NCBI GenBank assembly: GCA_948567375.1
Contig: OX419758.1
Span: 1,803,001 to 1,867,000, forward strand
Source of the DNA: Lunularia cruciata
Lineage: Eukaryota; Streptophyta; Marchantiopsida; Lunulariales; Lunulariaceae
Direction: 5' to 3'
Length of the DNA stretch: 64,000 bases
The position numbers were made by a program, and so were the translations under genes. The notes beneath the pieces were generated by a model, which did no database searches, was not told the origin of the DNA, and saw only the letters and a list, made by a program, of their open reading frames with translations. This document shows, piece by piece, positions 47,961 through 58,884 of this stretch (the first letter of the stretch is position 1; each line of letters starts with the position of its first letter).

Positions 47961-48669
47961 TGTGACAACCCGATGATCATATAGTTTAAAAAGTATCATG
48001 TTTACGATAATTAGTAAGTAAAGTTTGTTCCCATAGAGATACAAGTCAGAAATAGTCAAATACAAAGTAAAATAAGACAATGTAGTTCTTCTTAGTTGCA
48101 TCTTTAATCTCTTAGGTAGAAACCATACCTAGAAGAGAGTGACAAGCACTAATCATAGTCTCATCACAAATTAACAACTCTCTTCATCACAACTTCATGA
48201 AATTCTGTCCAAACAAATCTTGATTGTGATGATTCAGATTTTGCCAAAGATGGCTACTTCACTATAAAATGACTTCACCTCAAAATGGTGTTCCACCCTT
48301 CCATTAAAGTCACAATTTCCTCGATAAAAATTGTTTCACATCAAACTCATGTTGCACTCACAATTGTAGAATACTACCAACACTACAATTTGTCTTAGAT
48401 CTATCAAGGCATTACTTTGATTGCACTTCACTCAAGATGAAACACACAAAATGAAGATCAACACTAGAGAATCCAACATCCAACTAACATATCAACTTGC
48501 ACTTTGGAATTCTCCAAACACTTACAAACACAAAACAAAAACAAAAATTTGATACTCAAAATTAAGCTCACTCGATGAGCATCGAGTTACATCACTTTGC
48601 TTTATCTATCTTTAAAAATATGGATACTAAATAACAACTCATTGAAAAATGCCTCCTTTAAATAGGCTA
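47961..48669 (-). mobile_element. Family X terminal block, copy U
   Basis: Begins TGTGACAACCCG and aligns with the terminal blocks at 24298, 37329 and 60752 through GATACAAGTCAGAAATA, TCTTGATTGTGATGATT and the TTTAAATAGG box near 48657. It is cut off exactly where the gypsy C LTR starts, so C inserted into, or recombined with, this X copy. The coding part is absent. Confidence 0.78.
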
Positions 48670-49371
48670 AGCTATAACACCCATTTTTGCATGTATGTAT
48701 GATTATGATATTCAGTTTGGTATGATAAATACTTGAGAGATATTATTTATATAAAGATAAAGGATTTTTCTACATTAGTCATGATTAGCTACAGTTAGTC
48801 ATCGCTAAGATAAAAGGGATCTTACTTTAGAGGAAGTAAAAAAGATGAGCATCACTATTTTGGATTCTAGTGTATTGACTTGGTATTATTCTTATGCGTT
48901 TTGCTTTGAGGAAAGAGTTAAGAACTCTTGGACCCACGAACCTTTTTGTTCTGGATTCTTCTCTAGTCCAAGGACAACCCATATGAAGGAATCTTTGACT
49001 TAGTGATTGGGTCAAGATAAGACCATATGTTTAGGAGAATATTCTTATGAGTATGGATGTTCCTTTAGCTTTTTGAGTTTATTTGACTTTTAACCTAGTA
49101 ACTTGAGTTACTCCAATAATTAATAACTTTGGTACCTAACTATTTCAAAAATATATAAACTAGGGGTGAGGAGGTACTCATTATCCTTTCATTTACAACT
49201 ATCTCTTTCTCTCATTGAGTTCCTTAGTGAGCATTGTCTTGAGTCTTGGAGTGTAAGCCTTGGACGAGTATGATGGAGTTGGGGTTCTTTTCCTTCTTAT
49301 TCCATGGTGCACTACCATAATAGCCATCAGAGGTTCATCTTGAGTGAAAGATAGGCCAGATAACATTTTTG
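48670..49371 (+). repeat. 5' LTR of gypsy family C
   Basis: Starts TATAACACCC (probably a decayed TGTAACACCC) and ends near GATAACA. A TATA-like AAATATATAAAC lies near 49150 with about 210 bp of downstream sequence. It matches the solo LTR at 34857-35538. It precedes the Gag-encoding region of element C in the right orientation. Confidence 0.6.
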
Positions 49372-52300
49372 GTTCCATTGTTTGGACCTCTTTAGAAGGC
49401 AAGAATGTTTTTGTGTACAATTCTATATTAGACCGAAAGAAGCTATAAGAGCTCACTTGGAGAACACATTAGGAGAGGAAAGGACTAAACTTATGTTAGA
49501 GAACTTGGATCCATTTGTATACCCTTTAGTTCATTATGATCTCTTTGAGGTAATTTTTAATATCTTGTATACATGATCATTATTATCTCTTTGAGATGAT
49601 TTTGTACATCTTGTATACATGAGAGGATTTGGAGAGATTGTGTGAAGTGAATTGCAGATTTTGGGGATTATGATGATTTTGGACAAAATCTCAAGTTTGA
49701 GATCTGGACTTGAAATTTCTATGCATGATAGCTTGGGTTATTCTTTGGTAAGCACACTTCAAATTATTTTGAGAGATAATACACACTAAGCTAGAATTTT
49801 TGAAAGTTGATAGGGCAAATTGCTCCTAAAATTGCATGCTCTTTGGAAAATTGTACAAAGTCTATTATTTCTTAAGTTTTTAGTGGATTTTTTTGAAAAC
49901 TTCCAAGAAAATTTAGTGTCTAGTATTTTACCTTTTGGCCCTAGAAATAGAGAAAGCTCATTTCTCTACAGAAAGGTATGAGTTTTAAAGTGAGCAGGGT
50001 GATTTTTGGACCAAATTTGAAATGTGTGTGACGAATAGAAAGATGCAGAGACCAAATGACTCAATGAAAAGATCTGAAATTTTGCAAGGAAGGACTCCTT
50101 GAGGTTTTTATCAACTGGGAAAAGTTTTAGAGGATTGTGATATACCAATTGAGATAATTTTGTGATATTGTGAAGAGGGATCAATTATGCAGAGTTGAGA
50201 TCTCATGCATGAGGAGTGTGAGAGCAACAAAAGTATGTTTGAGTGTTTAGACTCATCTTAGGAACATGGAGGATCACCAAGAGTGGAGATTGAGGCTATG
50301 AAAGGTTCACCAAGGGTTTCAAGTGATTGTAGAGGTGGATCTGACAAAAATAGAGTTTGGAATAGAATTTGAAGAGAGTGTTGAGAGGATCCAAAAATCT
50401 ACACCACTTGGAGGAAAGAGTGAGTGTAAGTGCTTTTTATGTGGAGAGAAGGGACATAAGGCAATTTCATGTCCATTGACTTTGAGAGCAAGAGATTGAG
50501 AGAAAGAAGAGGCTTATTTGACTTGGGTTTGCATATTGGACCTTATTCACCAAGATTGGAAGGAAGAAGATCTAAGACCAAGGAGTTGTGTGAGGTTTGT
50601 GGAGTGGAGAGACTTCCAAAAAGACATGAATGTAGTGGAGTAAAAACACTTTTGGAAACTTTGGTGAAAGATCTTGGAGAGAGTCTTAGTACAACTATAG
50701 AAATACTACCACTTTCATCAACTAGTTCTCAAGATTAGTGATGGAGATAATCTTTCAACTTATGGATAAACTATCCATGCAGGTTCAATTAATATGCACT
50801 CTAGGATTTGATGTTGCTATAGAAATCTTGGAGTAACCAAAACTTTTGGTATTCCCTAGGGTGGATTTCTCTCAAATGGTGTTAGTCATGTACATACTCT
50901 ATTAGTCAAAGAGTGATAAAATAAAAGAAAAAAAGATTGAGAGGAAAGAGAAAGATAGTGAGGGGCTAAGATGGGGAAATTTCTGGTTTTCTTTGGCAAG
51001 GATGGAGAGGATGTGTAGGTCTTTGTGAGGGACTTCAAGAGAGCTTGCATAGGAAACAATGAGAGGAGGAAGAATGAGTAGGTCTCATTATTACTAAATT
51101 TCTTTGAAGATGCAATACTTACATGGTATGAATCAGAATACCAAAAAAGAGAGAGAGGAGAGATGCACAAGAAGAATCTTGGGAGAGTTTAACTTAAGCA
51201 ATAATTGAGAAATTTCTTCTAGATGAGAGCTATGAGGGATTGATGAGTGAAGTTACCTTCCTCTAACAAGGAGATGGAGAGAAAGTGAGAGTTTATGTAG
51301 AAAGAGTGGAGAAATTGGAGTCTAGATTTTGCATAGTGTTGAGGAAGGATGGGGATGATATGGAGAATATTATGATTGACATAGGGGCTATGCTCACCAA
51401 GAATTTTGTGGGAGGATGGAGACCAGAGATTAGAAGTTAGGTGAGATATGAGAAAATTTCTTCCAAGGTTGAAGCTATCAAGATTGCAATTTGTATGGAG
51501 GAGAGTTTGGAAAGGGATGAGAGTGATTTGGTGAAGGAGGTTGCGGATCCTTCTCAAGGCTACAATTATGGTGGAACTTCTGATACTTTGGTGGCAAAGG
51601 TTGCACCACAAGTAGTAATTGTTCCAATTCTTGCACCTCCACCAAAAGATCCACTTCAAACCATCACAAAACAACTTGCAGATCTCAAGATCAATGTAGT
51701 GCAACTATGGGAGAAGAGAAAAGTGGATCAGAATTTAGGGAGAGGCCCTAGGAATCATGGAAAATATCCATATAGAGAGTGCCAACCAACCAAAAATTTC
51801 AATGATAGAAATTGTTTTGGTTGTGGAGGAAGAGGCCACATCCAAAGGAATTGCCCAAATTCCACTTATCATGGAGGAAGAGGTTATGAGGGAGCCAATA
51901 GAAGGAAAGAAAGAGGTAGTGAAGTGGCTCCTAATCCAGAAAAAAGTAAGTGGATAACACCTATAGATGTGGTTGAGAGCAAGTATGAGAAAGGGGAGTG
52001 CTCAAACTCCAAAGGTCTTAATTTGGAGCATTTGGCACAAAAGAAGAAGAGAGCTTGGTTTGCAAAGGATGTACATTCTTCTCAAGGATTTACTCCTAGT
52101 AAGGATACTCCTATGTCTACTAGGAGCACTTGCACCTCAATACCATCAACAACAAAGACTCCAAGAAAGAATTTGGAGATGGAGGACTTCTTGATCTCAA
52201 AGCAGCAATAGAACTACAATGTGTTGGAGGATGTTGGGAATCACAAGACTAACATCACCGTGGGCAAACTGATTGCTTTGAATCCTACCTTGAGAAAGGA

Positions 52301-52559
52301 GCTTAGAGTTGGTTTGAGTTCTACAAGGAGTAAGAAGAAGAAGAAAGCAAAAGCTCCAATATCAATGGGGGTGGTAAATGCCAAATTAGTACCATGGGAG
52401 ACTTGTGAATATGCCTCCAAGATTGATGTGAGAGTGAATAGTCATAGCCTCAAGGATGCACTTGTTGATGGAGGATCAACATTGAATGCCATGTTAAAGA
52501 GGTTGATGAAGAAGTTGGGTATGATACCCTCCAGACCCTCAACATTTGTGGTGAGCATG
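49372..52559 (+). mobile_element. Ty3/gypsy family C, left part: zinc-finger leader, Gag and protease
   Basis: Plus strand. An N-terminal region carries a CCHC zinc knuckle CFLCGEKGHKAISC (50431-50472) and then CEVCGVERLPKRHEC. A capsid-like Gag follows (DFKRACIGNNERRKNE, SLLLNFFEDAILTWYESE; about 50970-51140) with stops. Then comes a long open frame, 51441-52211, with a second knuckle CFGCGGRGHIQRNC (51813-51854). Protease runs 52221-52559 with KDALVDGGSTLNAML (DGGS active-site variant). Translation is broken exactly at 52559 by chromovirus B copy 2 and resumes at 58103. Inactive. Confidence 0.8.
52555..52559 (+). repeat. Left target-site duplication of chromovirus B copy 2
   Basis: GCATG directly before the LTR; the right partner ACATA lies at 58098-58102. 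Removing the insert and one duplicate restores the protease frame (..VSM / ANKQQ..), which supports the assignment. The two mismatches are both G to A. Confidence 0.75.
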
Positions 52560-52973
52560 TGTAAAAAGACCAAGACCAAGGAGAGAAATAAGAGAATGGA
52601 AGCTCACATTGGGATGCTTGAATGAGAGAAAACTCCACATGCCTAGCATGAGCTTTGGCTTTGGTATTTATAGGTAGCATATAAAACCCTTGAGAAGCTT
52701 CTCAAGAAGCTTCCCCGAACTGCTTTCTTAGAGTGCAAGCCAAGTTTATTAAGGAGCTTCTCAAGAAGCTTCCTTCTAGAAGTCATCTACTTGGCATGCA
52801 AGCTAAGCTAGTTAGAAGCTTCTAGAAGCTTCTTTCTAGAAGCTACCTACTTGGGGCACAAGTTAACTAGTTGGGAAGCTTCCTAGATGCTTCTTGAATA
52901 TTCTAGGCTAATTTGGCTTATTGTCTACTTTTTTAGCCTTGCTAACTACGTTGCTAAACTCCATATTGTTACA
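52560..52973 (-). repeat. 3' LTR of chromovirus B copy 2 (414 bp)
   Basis: TGTAAAAAGACCAAGACC...CATATTGTTACA on the plus strand, with TG...CA ends. The minus-strand TATAAATA is at 52665-52672; upstream of it (52690-52890) lie many AGAAGCTTCT palindromes. Confidence 0.92.
52815..52832. promoter_or_regulatory. Heat-shock-element-like array in the chromovirus LTR
   Basis: GAAGCTTCTAGAAGCTTC forms four alternating units GAAnnTTCnnGAAnnTTC, the perfect heat-shock-factor consensus, about 143 bp upstream of the LTR TATA box in element orientation. Further GAAGCTTC dimers flank it. Function is inferred only. Confidence 0.6.
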
Positions 52974-53029
52974 TATTCCTCCACCACTAGTTGGTGATGT
53001 CCTCGTTGAAGCTTGAAACTATTGGATGG

Positions 53030-53185
53030 AAGTCTGTGCATTTTGGAGGTGAGAAAGAGGTTCCAATGTGGCATCTTGAATGGAATACCCTTTCCAAAGG
53101 ACCTTGTATTCTATATGTTGTCAGCATCTTCGTTGGATGTGGTGACATGCAAGGATACGATCAACTTTGTACTCCTCATGATCAT
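53030..53185 (-). pseudogene. Chromovirus B copy 2: chromodomain
   Basis: Reads EYKVDRILACHHIQRRC, a stop, then HIEYKVLWKGYSIQDATLEP and LSHLQNA. The WKGY..ATxEP..L.NA pattern is diagnostic. ATL replaces the usual ATW, and one stop interrupts the domain. Confidence 0.85.
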
Positions 53186-53249
53186 TGATAAGGATAGGGA
53201 GAGGAAGAGGTTGGACTCAAGAAAAAGAAGAGGGTTTAGGAACAAAGGG

Positions 53250-54350
53250 TTTTAGCTTGGAAACATGAAAGACAAGATGGATACGCATATGACAAGGAAA
53301 GGCAAGTCGATAGCAATAGGAGAGACAATTTAGGTGACATCAAAAGGTACTATCTAATTAGGGGTAAGTTTACAAACTTGGGTATCAAGTGGGAGGGGTA
53401 GATTACCAGAGGATAGCATAACTTTATCATCAACTTCAAAGGTGAGATCACAATGATGGTAGTCCGTATATTGTTTTTGATGACTCTAAGCAACAAGGAG
53501 GTGAGATTTGGCTTGTTGGAGAGATTTGGATATGGTGGTCAAGAAGGTTGAAGTATGAGGGACCTAAGACGGGGGAGGAGCAAGAATAGAATCAGGGACA
53601 AGCGGATCTTGGCCAAAATTGAGAAAGAAAGGAGAGAATCCGGTGTTTGCCTATTTAGAATTTTTGTATGCAAACTCCGCAACTGCAAGATATTCATCCC
53701 AATTGGTATGGTATATGTTGATGAAGGCATGAAGCATATCTTCCAAGGTGCAATTTGTACATTCAGTTTGTCCATCAGTTTGAGGATGATAGGCTATGGA
53801 CAAAGCAAGCTTGGTGCCAAGTATTTGGAAGAGGGATTTCCAAAACTTTCTGATGAAGCAAGGAATCACGGTTGGAGATGAGTACACATAGGATCCCATG
53901 ATATTTGAATATAGTATTAAAGTAGAGTTGCACCAAGGTTGGAGCATCCACAATATCATCCGTTGGTGCCAAATGGATTTGCTTAGCTTATCCAAAAACA
54001 CCACAATCTATATGTGACCTTGTTGTGTCTTGGGCAAGGAGGTGATGAGATCTAAGCTCACATGTTCCCAATGAGTAGTTAGAATGGGAAGTGGTTGAAA
54101 TAGTCCACTCGGCTTCTGGTTACTGGCCTTGTTGCATTGACAACTTTCACACGATTGGAAAAACTCCCAATCATCTCATGTCATGTTGGGCCACCACCAT
54201 TGGTGTTGGAGGGTACCCAAGGTCTTGTCCACCCCCATGTGACCAACTATTGGTAGATCATGGGCTTCCTAAAGGCATGCAAGTCAAAGATCACCTTTGG
54301 CTGGAACATAGATCTAGTCCACATAGAATAGAAGGCCTTCCTTGAAGGAG
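53250..54350 (-). pseudogene. Chromovirus B copy 2: integrase
   Basis: Includes the core motif ALSIAYHPQTDGQTECTN with LGTKL before it and HTNWDEYLAVAEFAYKNS after it, plus a degraded GPY/F region (DDKVMLSSGNLPL, IVSPIA). It is uninterrupted at the site where copy 1 carries the X insertion, and so defines the empty target site. Confidence 0.85.
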
Positions 54351-54499
54351 AAGGTGTTTTACTCCTTGTTGCCCATTTTCAGACATCCATGTACCATTTG
54401 GAAGAAGGGATCTTGTTGTAGAGCTAACCAAAACGCATTATGGACCTTGGAGTCAATTGAAACCATCGTAATTGCCGCTATGATGAGAGGGAGAGATTT

Positions 54500-55795
54500 C
54501 AAGTCAGGTCATCATGATAGAGCATCAAGGATGACATAGAACCAACCTATTTTGTACTCAAGTTTGATGTCAAACAATTGGAGTTGCTCTTCCCATCGAT
54601 GATGTTGACTTTTCATGTGTTCCAAGTGTAAGGTCTCCAACAATGGTTTGTGATCAGTTTGCATGATCACTTGTTTCCCCAAGAGATAATATCTCCATAC
54701 CTTGGTGGCATATATCATTGCAAGTTGTTTGCAATCTTGAGCAGAGTAATTTCTTTAATTTCTTTTTTTTAGTCGGCGAGACACAAAGGCAATGGGATGC
54801 AGTCCGTTTGGGAATTCTTGTTGCAACATGGCTCCAATTGCAAAGTTAGAAGCATCAAAATCAACCACACAAGGTAGTTGAGGATCATATAGTTGAAGAA
54901 TGGGTCTTGAAGACACCATATGCTTTAACTTCTAAAATGCTTCTTCATGCTTGGTGGTCCTCTGGAAGCTTAAGTTCTTTCCCAAGAGGTCAATCAATGA
55001 TGCAGCCACATGAGCATAATAGTGGATGAACCATCGGTAAAAATTGGCCAATCCATTGAATGCCCATACTTCTATAGCATCCTTTTGGTATAAGCCAATC
55101 AGCAATGGCCTTGATTTTCTCTTTTTCCATCTTGATCCTCTCTGATGAGATCTTATGACCCAAGAAAGTAACCTTCTTCTGCCAAAAGGCACACTTTGAC
55201 TTCTTGTAGTAAAATTCCTATTGGCATAGTCATCTTAGGACTTTTTGCACATGATTCACGTGTTCTGCCTCCACCTTACTATAGATTAAGATACCATCTA
55301 AGAACACCACCATGGACCAATCCAATAGTCCATCCAACACCTGATGCATCTGATCCATGAAGACTATTGGAGCATTAGTGAGTCAAAAAGGTAGAACTCT
55401 CCACTCGAAATGCCCATACCTTGTGCAAAAGGCAGTCTTTGGCACATCCTCTCTATCAATAGGAATTGTCAATAGCCGTTGCAAAGATCCAACTTGGAAA
55501 AGTATCATGCTCTACTTAGTTGATCAAGCAAGTCATCAATCTAAGGTAAGGAATATGCATTCTTCACGGTTTGCTTATTGAGCCCATGGTAATCAATATA
55601 AAAATGAAGTCTTCCATCCTTCTTTGGAACAAATAGTACCGGTGCTCCCTAAGGAGGTACTATGCCTTATGAAGTCCTTCTCCAACAACTTTGTAAGTGT
55701 TGTTTGCAACTCCTCTAACTCCTTTGGTGAGAGCCGATAGATCGGTCTACTCAGTAGAGTACTCCCTGGTAATAACTTGATCTTAAAGGGCATAC
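54500..55795 (-). pseudogene. Chromovirus B copy 2: RT and RNase H
   Basis: RT includes PIYRLSPKELEELQTTLTKL, LEKDFIRHS and MVVFLDGILIYSK (second catalytic Asp replaced by Gly). RNase H ends with YLLGKQVIMQTDHKPLLETL and HHRWEEQLQLFDIKLEYKIG. Frames are broken. Confidence 0.84.
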
Positions 55796-56160
55796 CTCAA
55801 TCGGAGGGTAATCCCTTTTGGTAGATCATCCAGAAACACATCCGCAAACTCTTGAACTATCCGATCAACCATTGCTTGATGAAGCTCTTGGCCCTCCTCA
55901 GGTTGTTCTTGTGCAATTGGCTTGATCCACACCGTAAATGCAGATTTATCTTCCTCCAAAGCTTGCTCCATGGCTGCTTTACTAACAAACTTCCCTTCTA
56001 GGGACTCATCTCTCTTCCAAACTTGCTCTATGGTTGCCTTCCTGGCAAATTTCACATCTTTGGACTCATCTCCCTTCAAGGCTTGCTCTGTGGCTACCTT
56101 CTTGACAAACTTTCCATCTTGGGATTGATTATTCTTAGTTGTCTTACTAAGAGGTGCCAA
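55783..56160 (-). repeat. Protease-RT linker with three 20-residue repeats, copy 2
   Basis: Consecutive units GKFVKKVATEQALKGDE, VKFARKATIEQVWKRDE and GKFVSKAAMEQALEEDK occur between protease and RT. Then VWIKPIAQEQPEEGQELHQ leads into FADVFLDDLPKG, the normal pre-RT motif. Confidence 0.82.
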
Positions 56161-56205
56161 GAAACCTAATCGGACATTCCTACCTTGGTGTTGTACTTGA
56201 ATTTG

Positions 56206-56565
56206 TCATTGGGTCCAATCAAATTGAACCTTATGATGTTCAAGCCAAGGTAGACCCAGAATGATATCATAGTGTAGAGGTGCCACTACAAACCGCATAC
56301 ATTCCAAATAATCCCTCCTAATCTTGTAGGTGTGGAATGTAGAACCCTTTCTACCATTTTCCATCATCAAGCTACTTCCAATCATTGGCTTGATAAGAAT
56401 ACCCAATTCCCTTACTACTTGCATAGACATGCAATTCTCTGAACTTCCAAAATCAACCAAAATCCTACAACCCCGATCAGATATCATACCTTGCAAGTGA
56501 AGCAAACTTGCATAGGTTGAGCCTTCAATCCCATTGGAACTAATCAAGCTCCTAGTAGGTGGCAC
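56206..56565 (-). pseudogene. Chromovirus B copy 2: aspartic protease
   Basis: A 119-residue open segment. Active-site region CRILVDFGSSENCMS (Phe in place of Ser/Thr after Asp) and end DIILGLPWLEHHKVQFDW. Confidence 0.82.
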
Positions 56566-56579
56566 AAAATCTCCTATTG

Positions 56580-57560
56580 GGATTCTTTATTTCCCTGATC
56601 ATTTTGTTCCACAAACTCCATCTGGGCAACTTGTCGAGGTTGCCTATTCCTAAGTGAACATTTAGCAATGTGATGTCCAACTTGGCAATAATAAAAACAA
56701 CCTCCATTTTGTCATAGTCTTTCTCTATCCATTGTACCAAGTGGTCTCTGTTGGATAGCATCAATCTCCATTTGTGTTGGTTCTTCCACCCGTGCATAGT
56801 GTATTGGTAAGCTTTGTGTAGGTCGAGGTCAAGACCAAGTTGTTGCAACCAAGGAATCAAAGTGCTCAGCCAATTGCATGGCTTCGTTTATGTTTTGTGG
56901 CTCCCGCATGGTCACCTCCAATTTGGTTCGTGACTTCAATCCTTGCACAAATCGATCCAAAACTTCACCTTCTTGGATATCTAGAATTTGCATGATGATG
57001 TTTTGAAAATGTGTGATGTAGCTCTTTACTGAGCCAATCTGCTTCAACTCTGCAAATTTATCTTGTGTAGCTCGAGTGGCATTTATAGTTTGAAACCGAC
57101 CAAATATTGCATCCTTGAATTCTACCCATGTCAAAATTGATGCAGCAATCTATCGTTCAGCTTGCTCTACTTGAAATCGCCACCAAAGTTTTGCCACACC
57201 ATCCAATTGGCTAAAAGCCAAGAGGATTTGTTTCCGTTTATCTTGAAGATTGGTGGCTTCAAAGTAACATTTTCAGTCAAACAAAACATTCTCCACCATG
57301 CCCGGAAGATTCTTGCCTTCAAATACCTTGGGTTTTGGAAATCAAATGCAATCTTCCCCATCTTGAACTAGTTCTCTCTCTATATGTTCTCGTCATTGTT
57401 GTTCTTGTTTATCCAACAATCAAGTAAGGTGCTTGATTTGTTACTACATTGCAAGGATAACATCCGGTATTTCCGCCATAGCTACTATCTATTCTACAAC
57501 TCTCAATTTATCTAATTGATTAGCACATAGATGTAGCATGTCCACCGTTCTCCATAAGTA
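56580..57560 (-). pseudogene. Chromovirus B copy 2: Gag and zinc knuckle
   Basis: The capsid part (57134-56829) reads MTWVEFKDAIFGRFQTI, DKFAELKQIGSVKSYITHFQ and VLDRFVQGLKSRTKLEV, a standard retrotransposon Gag. The knuckle reads CFYYCQVGHHIAKC, with one residue more than the C-x2-C spacing in copy 1. Frameshifts split it. Confidence 0.85.
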
Positions 57561-57744
57561 ACAACTGGCTAGGTTGCTACTTATGGAGACCTCAGACAAG
57601 GTGATCATATGCAAAAAATCCTACCCAAAGAACGAGGTAATGAATTGTGTGAAATGATGCTTGGGTAATATCTAGACATGAAAATCCCAATGGTTTGGCA
57701 AAAGTGGATTTGGTGGTCCATAAATTCTATCCATCCTATTCCTA

Positions 57745-57756
57745 CTCTGATACAAA
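57745..57756 (-). other. Primer binding site of chromovirus B copy 2
   Basis: The minus strand reads LTR end TTTTTACA then TTTGTATCAGAG, an initiator-Met tRNA complement with small changes. Together with copy 1 it points to an ancestral TTGGTATCAGAG. Confidence 0.8.
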
Positions 57757-58097
57757 TGTAAAAAGACCAAGACCAAAGAGAGAAATAGGAGAATGGAAGC
57801 TCACATTGGGATACTTGAATGAGGGAAAACTCAAAATGCCTAGCATGAGCTTCAGCTTTGGTATCTATAGGTAGCATACAAAGCCCTTGAGAAGCTTCCT
57901 TCTAGAAGCCACCTACTTGGCATGCAAGCTAAGCTAGGTAGAAGCTTCTAGAAGCTACCTATTTGGGACGCAAGTTAACTAGGTGGAAAGCTTCCTAAGA
58001 AGCTTCTTAGATGTTTCTTGAATATTCTAGGATAATTTGGCTTATTCTCTACTTTTTTAACCTTGCTAATTACATTGCTAAACTCCATATTGTTACA
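57757..58097 (-). repeat. 5' LTR of chromovirus B copy 2 (341 bp)
   Basis: TGTAAAAAGACC...ATATTGTTACA. It has lost about 70 bp relative to the 3' LTR. It retains a three-unit GAAGCTTCTAGAA element at 57941-57953 upstream of its TATA box. Confidence 0.9.
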
Positions 58098-58102
58098 ACA
58101 TA

Positions 58103-58884
58103 GCAAACAAGCAACAATTTTGACCAATAGGGGTGATGGATAAGGTGGTAGTTTTAGTTATGGGAATTCAAAATCTCATGACTTTCCAAGCATTGAAAGA
58201 TTCAAGTTACGATTTGCTTCTTGGGAGGCCATGGTTGAGAGCAACATGCACAATTGATTGATGACACAAAGGGTACTTGAGGATTGGGCCATCAAACCAT
58301 AGAGTCATAGTTCCAATCACTAACACCACCAACACTTCACATTTAGATACACCATCTTTTGATGATTGGGAATTAGATTTAAAAGAAGGAGCTTCAGATG
58401 TGGACTCAAGCATAGTAGAAGGGACATCCACAGAGGAGGATGAATCTGAATTTAATGCATGTGTGTATTCCTTGTGTACCTATGGATTTTGCACCTAAGC
58501 TAGAGGTTTTGAAGGACCCAAATAAATCACCATTGACACTTGAGGAGATAGAAAGAAGGTTATCTACTCTCAAGTATGGTCCAAATGTTACCAAGGAGTA
58601 GAAGGTGAGATTTGAGGAGATTTTTTGCAAGTTCATCCATGTGTTTGCTTTCAATTACAAGGATCTAAAAGAAGTTACCTTGAGGAGCACAAGATTGAGG
58701 TAGAATCACATGCAAGACTAGTCTGCCAAAAGCAATGTCACATTAGCCCGCCAATATCTTTGCTGATGAAGGAGGAGATTGATAAGCTCAAGGAGGCCTG
58801 ATTTATCTTTGAGGTGGAAAATCCAGAATGGGTGTCTTCAATTGTGATTGTGAAGAAAAAGAATGGCATTATTAACTACAAAAT
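58103..58884 (+). mobile_element. Ty3/gypsy family C, right part: protease end and RT start
   Basis: Continues the frame interrupted at 52559: ANKQQF, LMTFQALKDSSYDLLLGRPW (protease end), then a spacer (about 58.3-58.5 kb), LSTLKYGPNVTKE, FEEIFCKFIHVFAFNY (the pre-RT aspartate-free linker), LMKEEIDKLKEA and EWVSSIVIVKKKNG (RT fingers). It stops at the RT fingers, where gypsy D Gag begins. Confidence 0.78.

Larger units (their letters stand above)
52560..58097 (-). mobile_element. Ty3/gypsy chromovirus, family B, copy 2, nested in gypsy C
   Basis: A full-length minus-strand element with two LTRs (52560-52973 and 57757-58097), a primer-binding site, Gag, protease, linker repeats, RT, RNase H, integrase and chromodomain. 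It inserted into the protease of gypsy C with a 5-bp target duplication. Defects: scattered stops; RT catalytic FLDD changed to FLDG (near 55290); protease VDFGSS instead of D-S/T-G. It is the more complete of the two B copies, and its LTRs differ in length through internal deletion. Confidence 0.92.

Noticed and set aside
51219-51704. 161-codon open frame on the minus strand
   Set aside because: Overlaps gypsy C Gag on the opposite strand; no domain, and the Gag reading explains the sequence.
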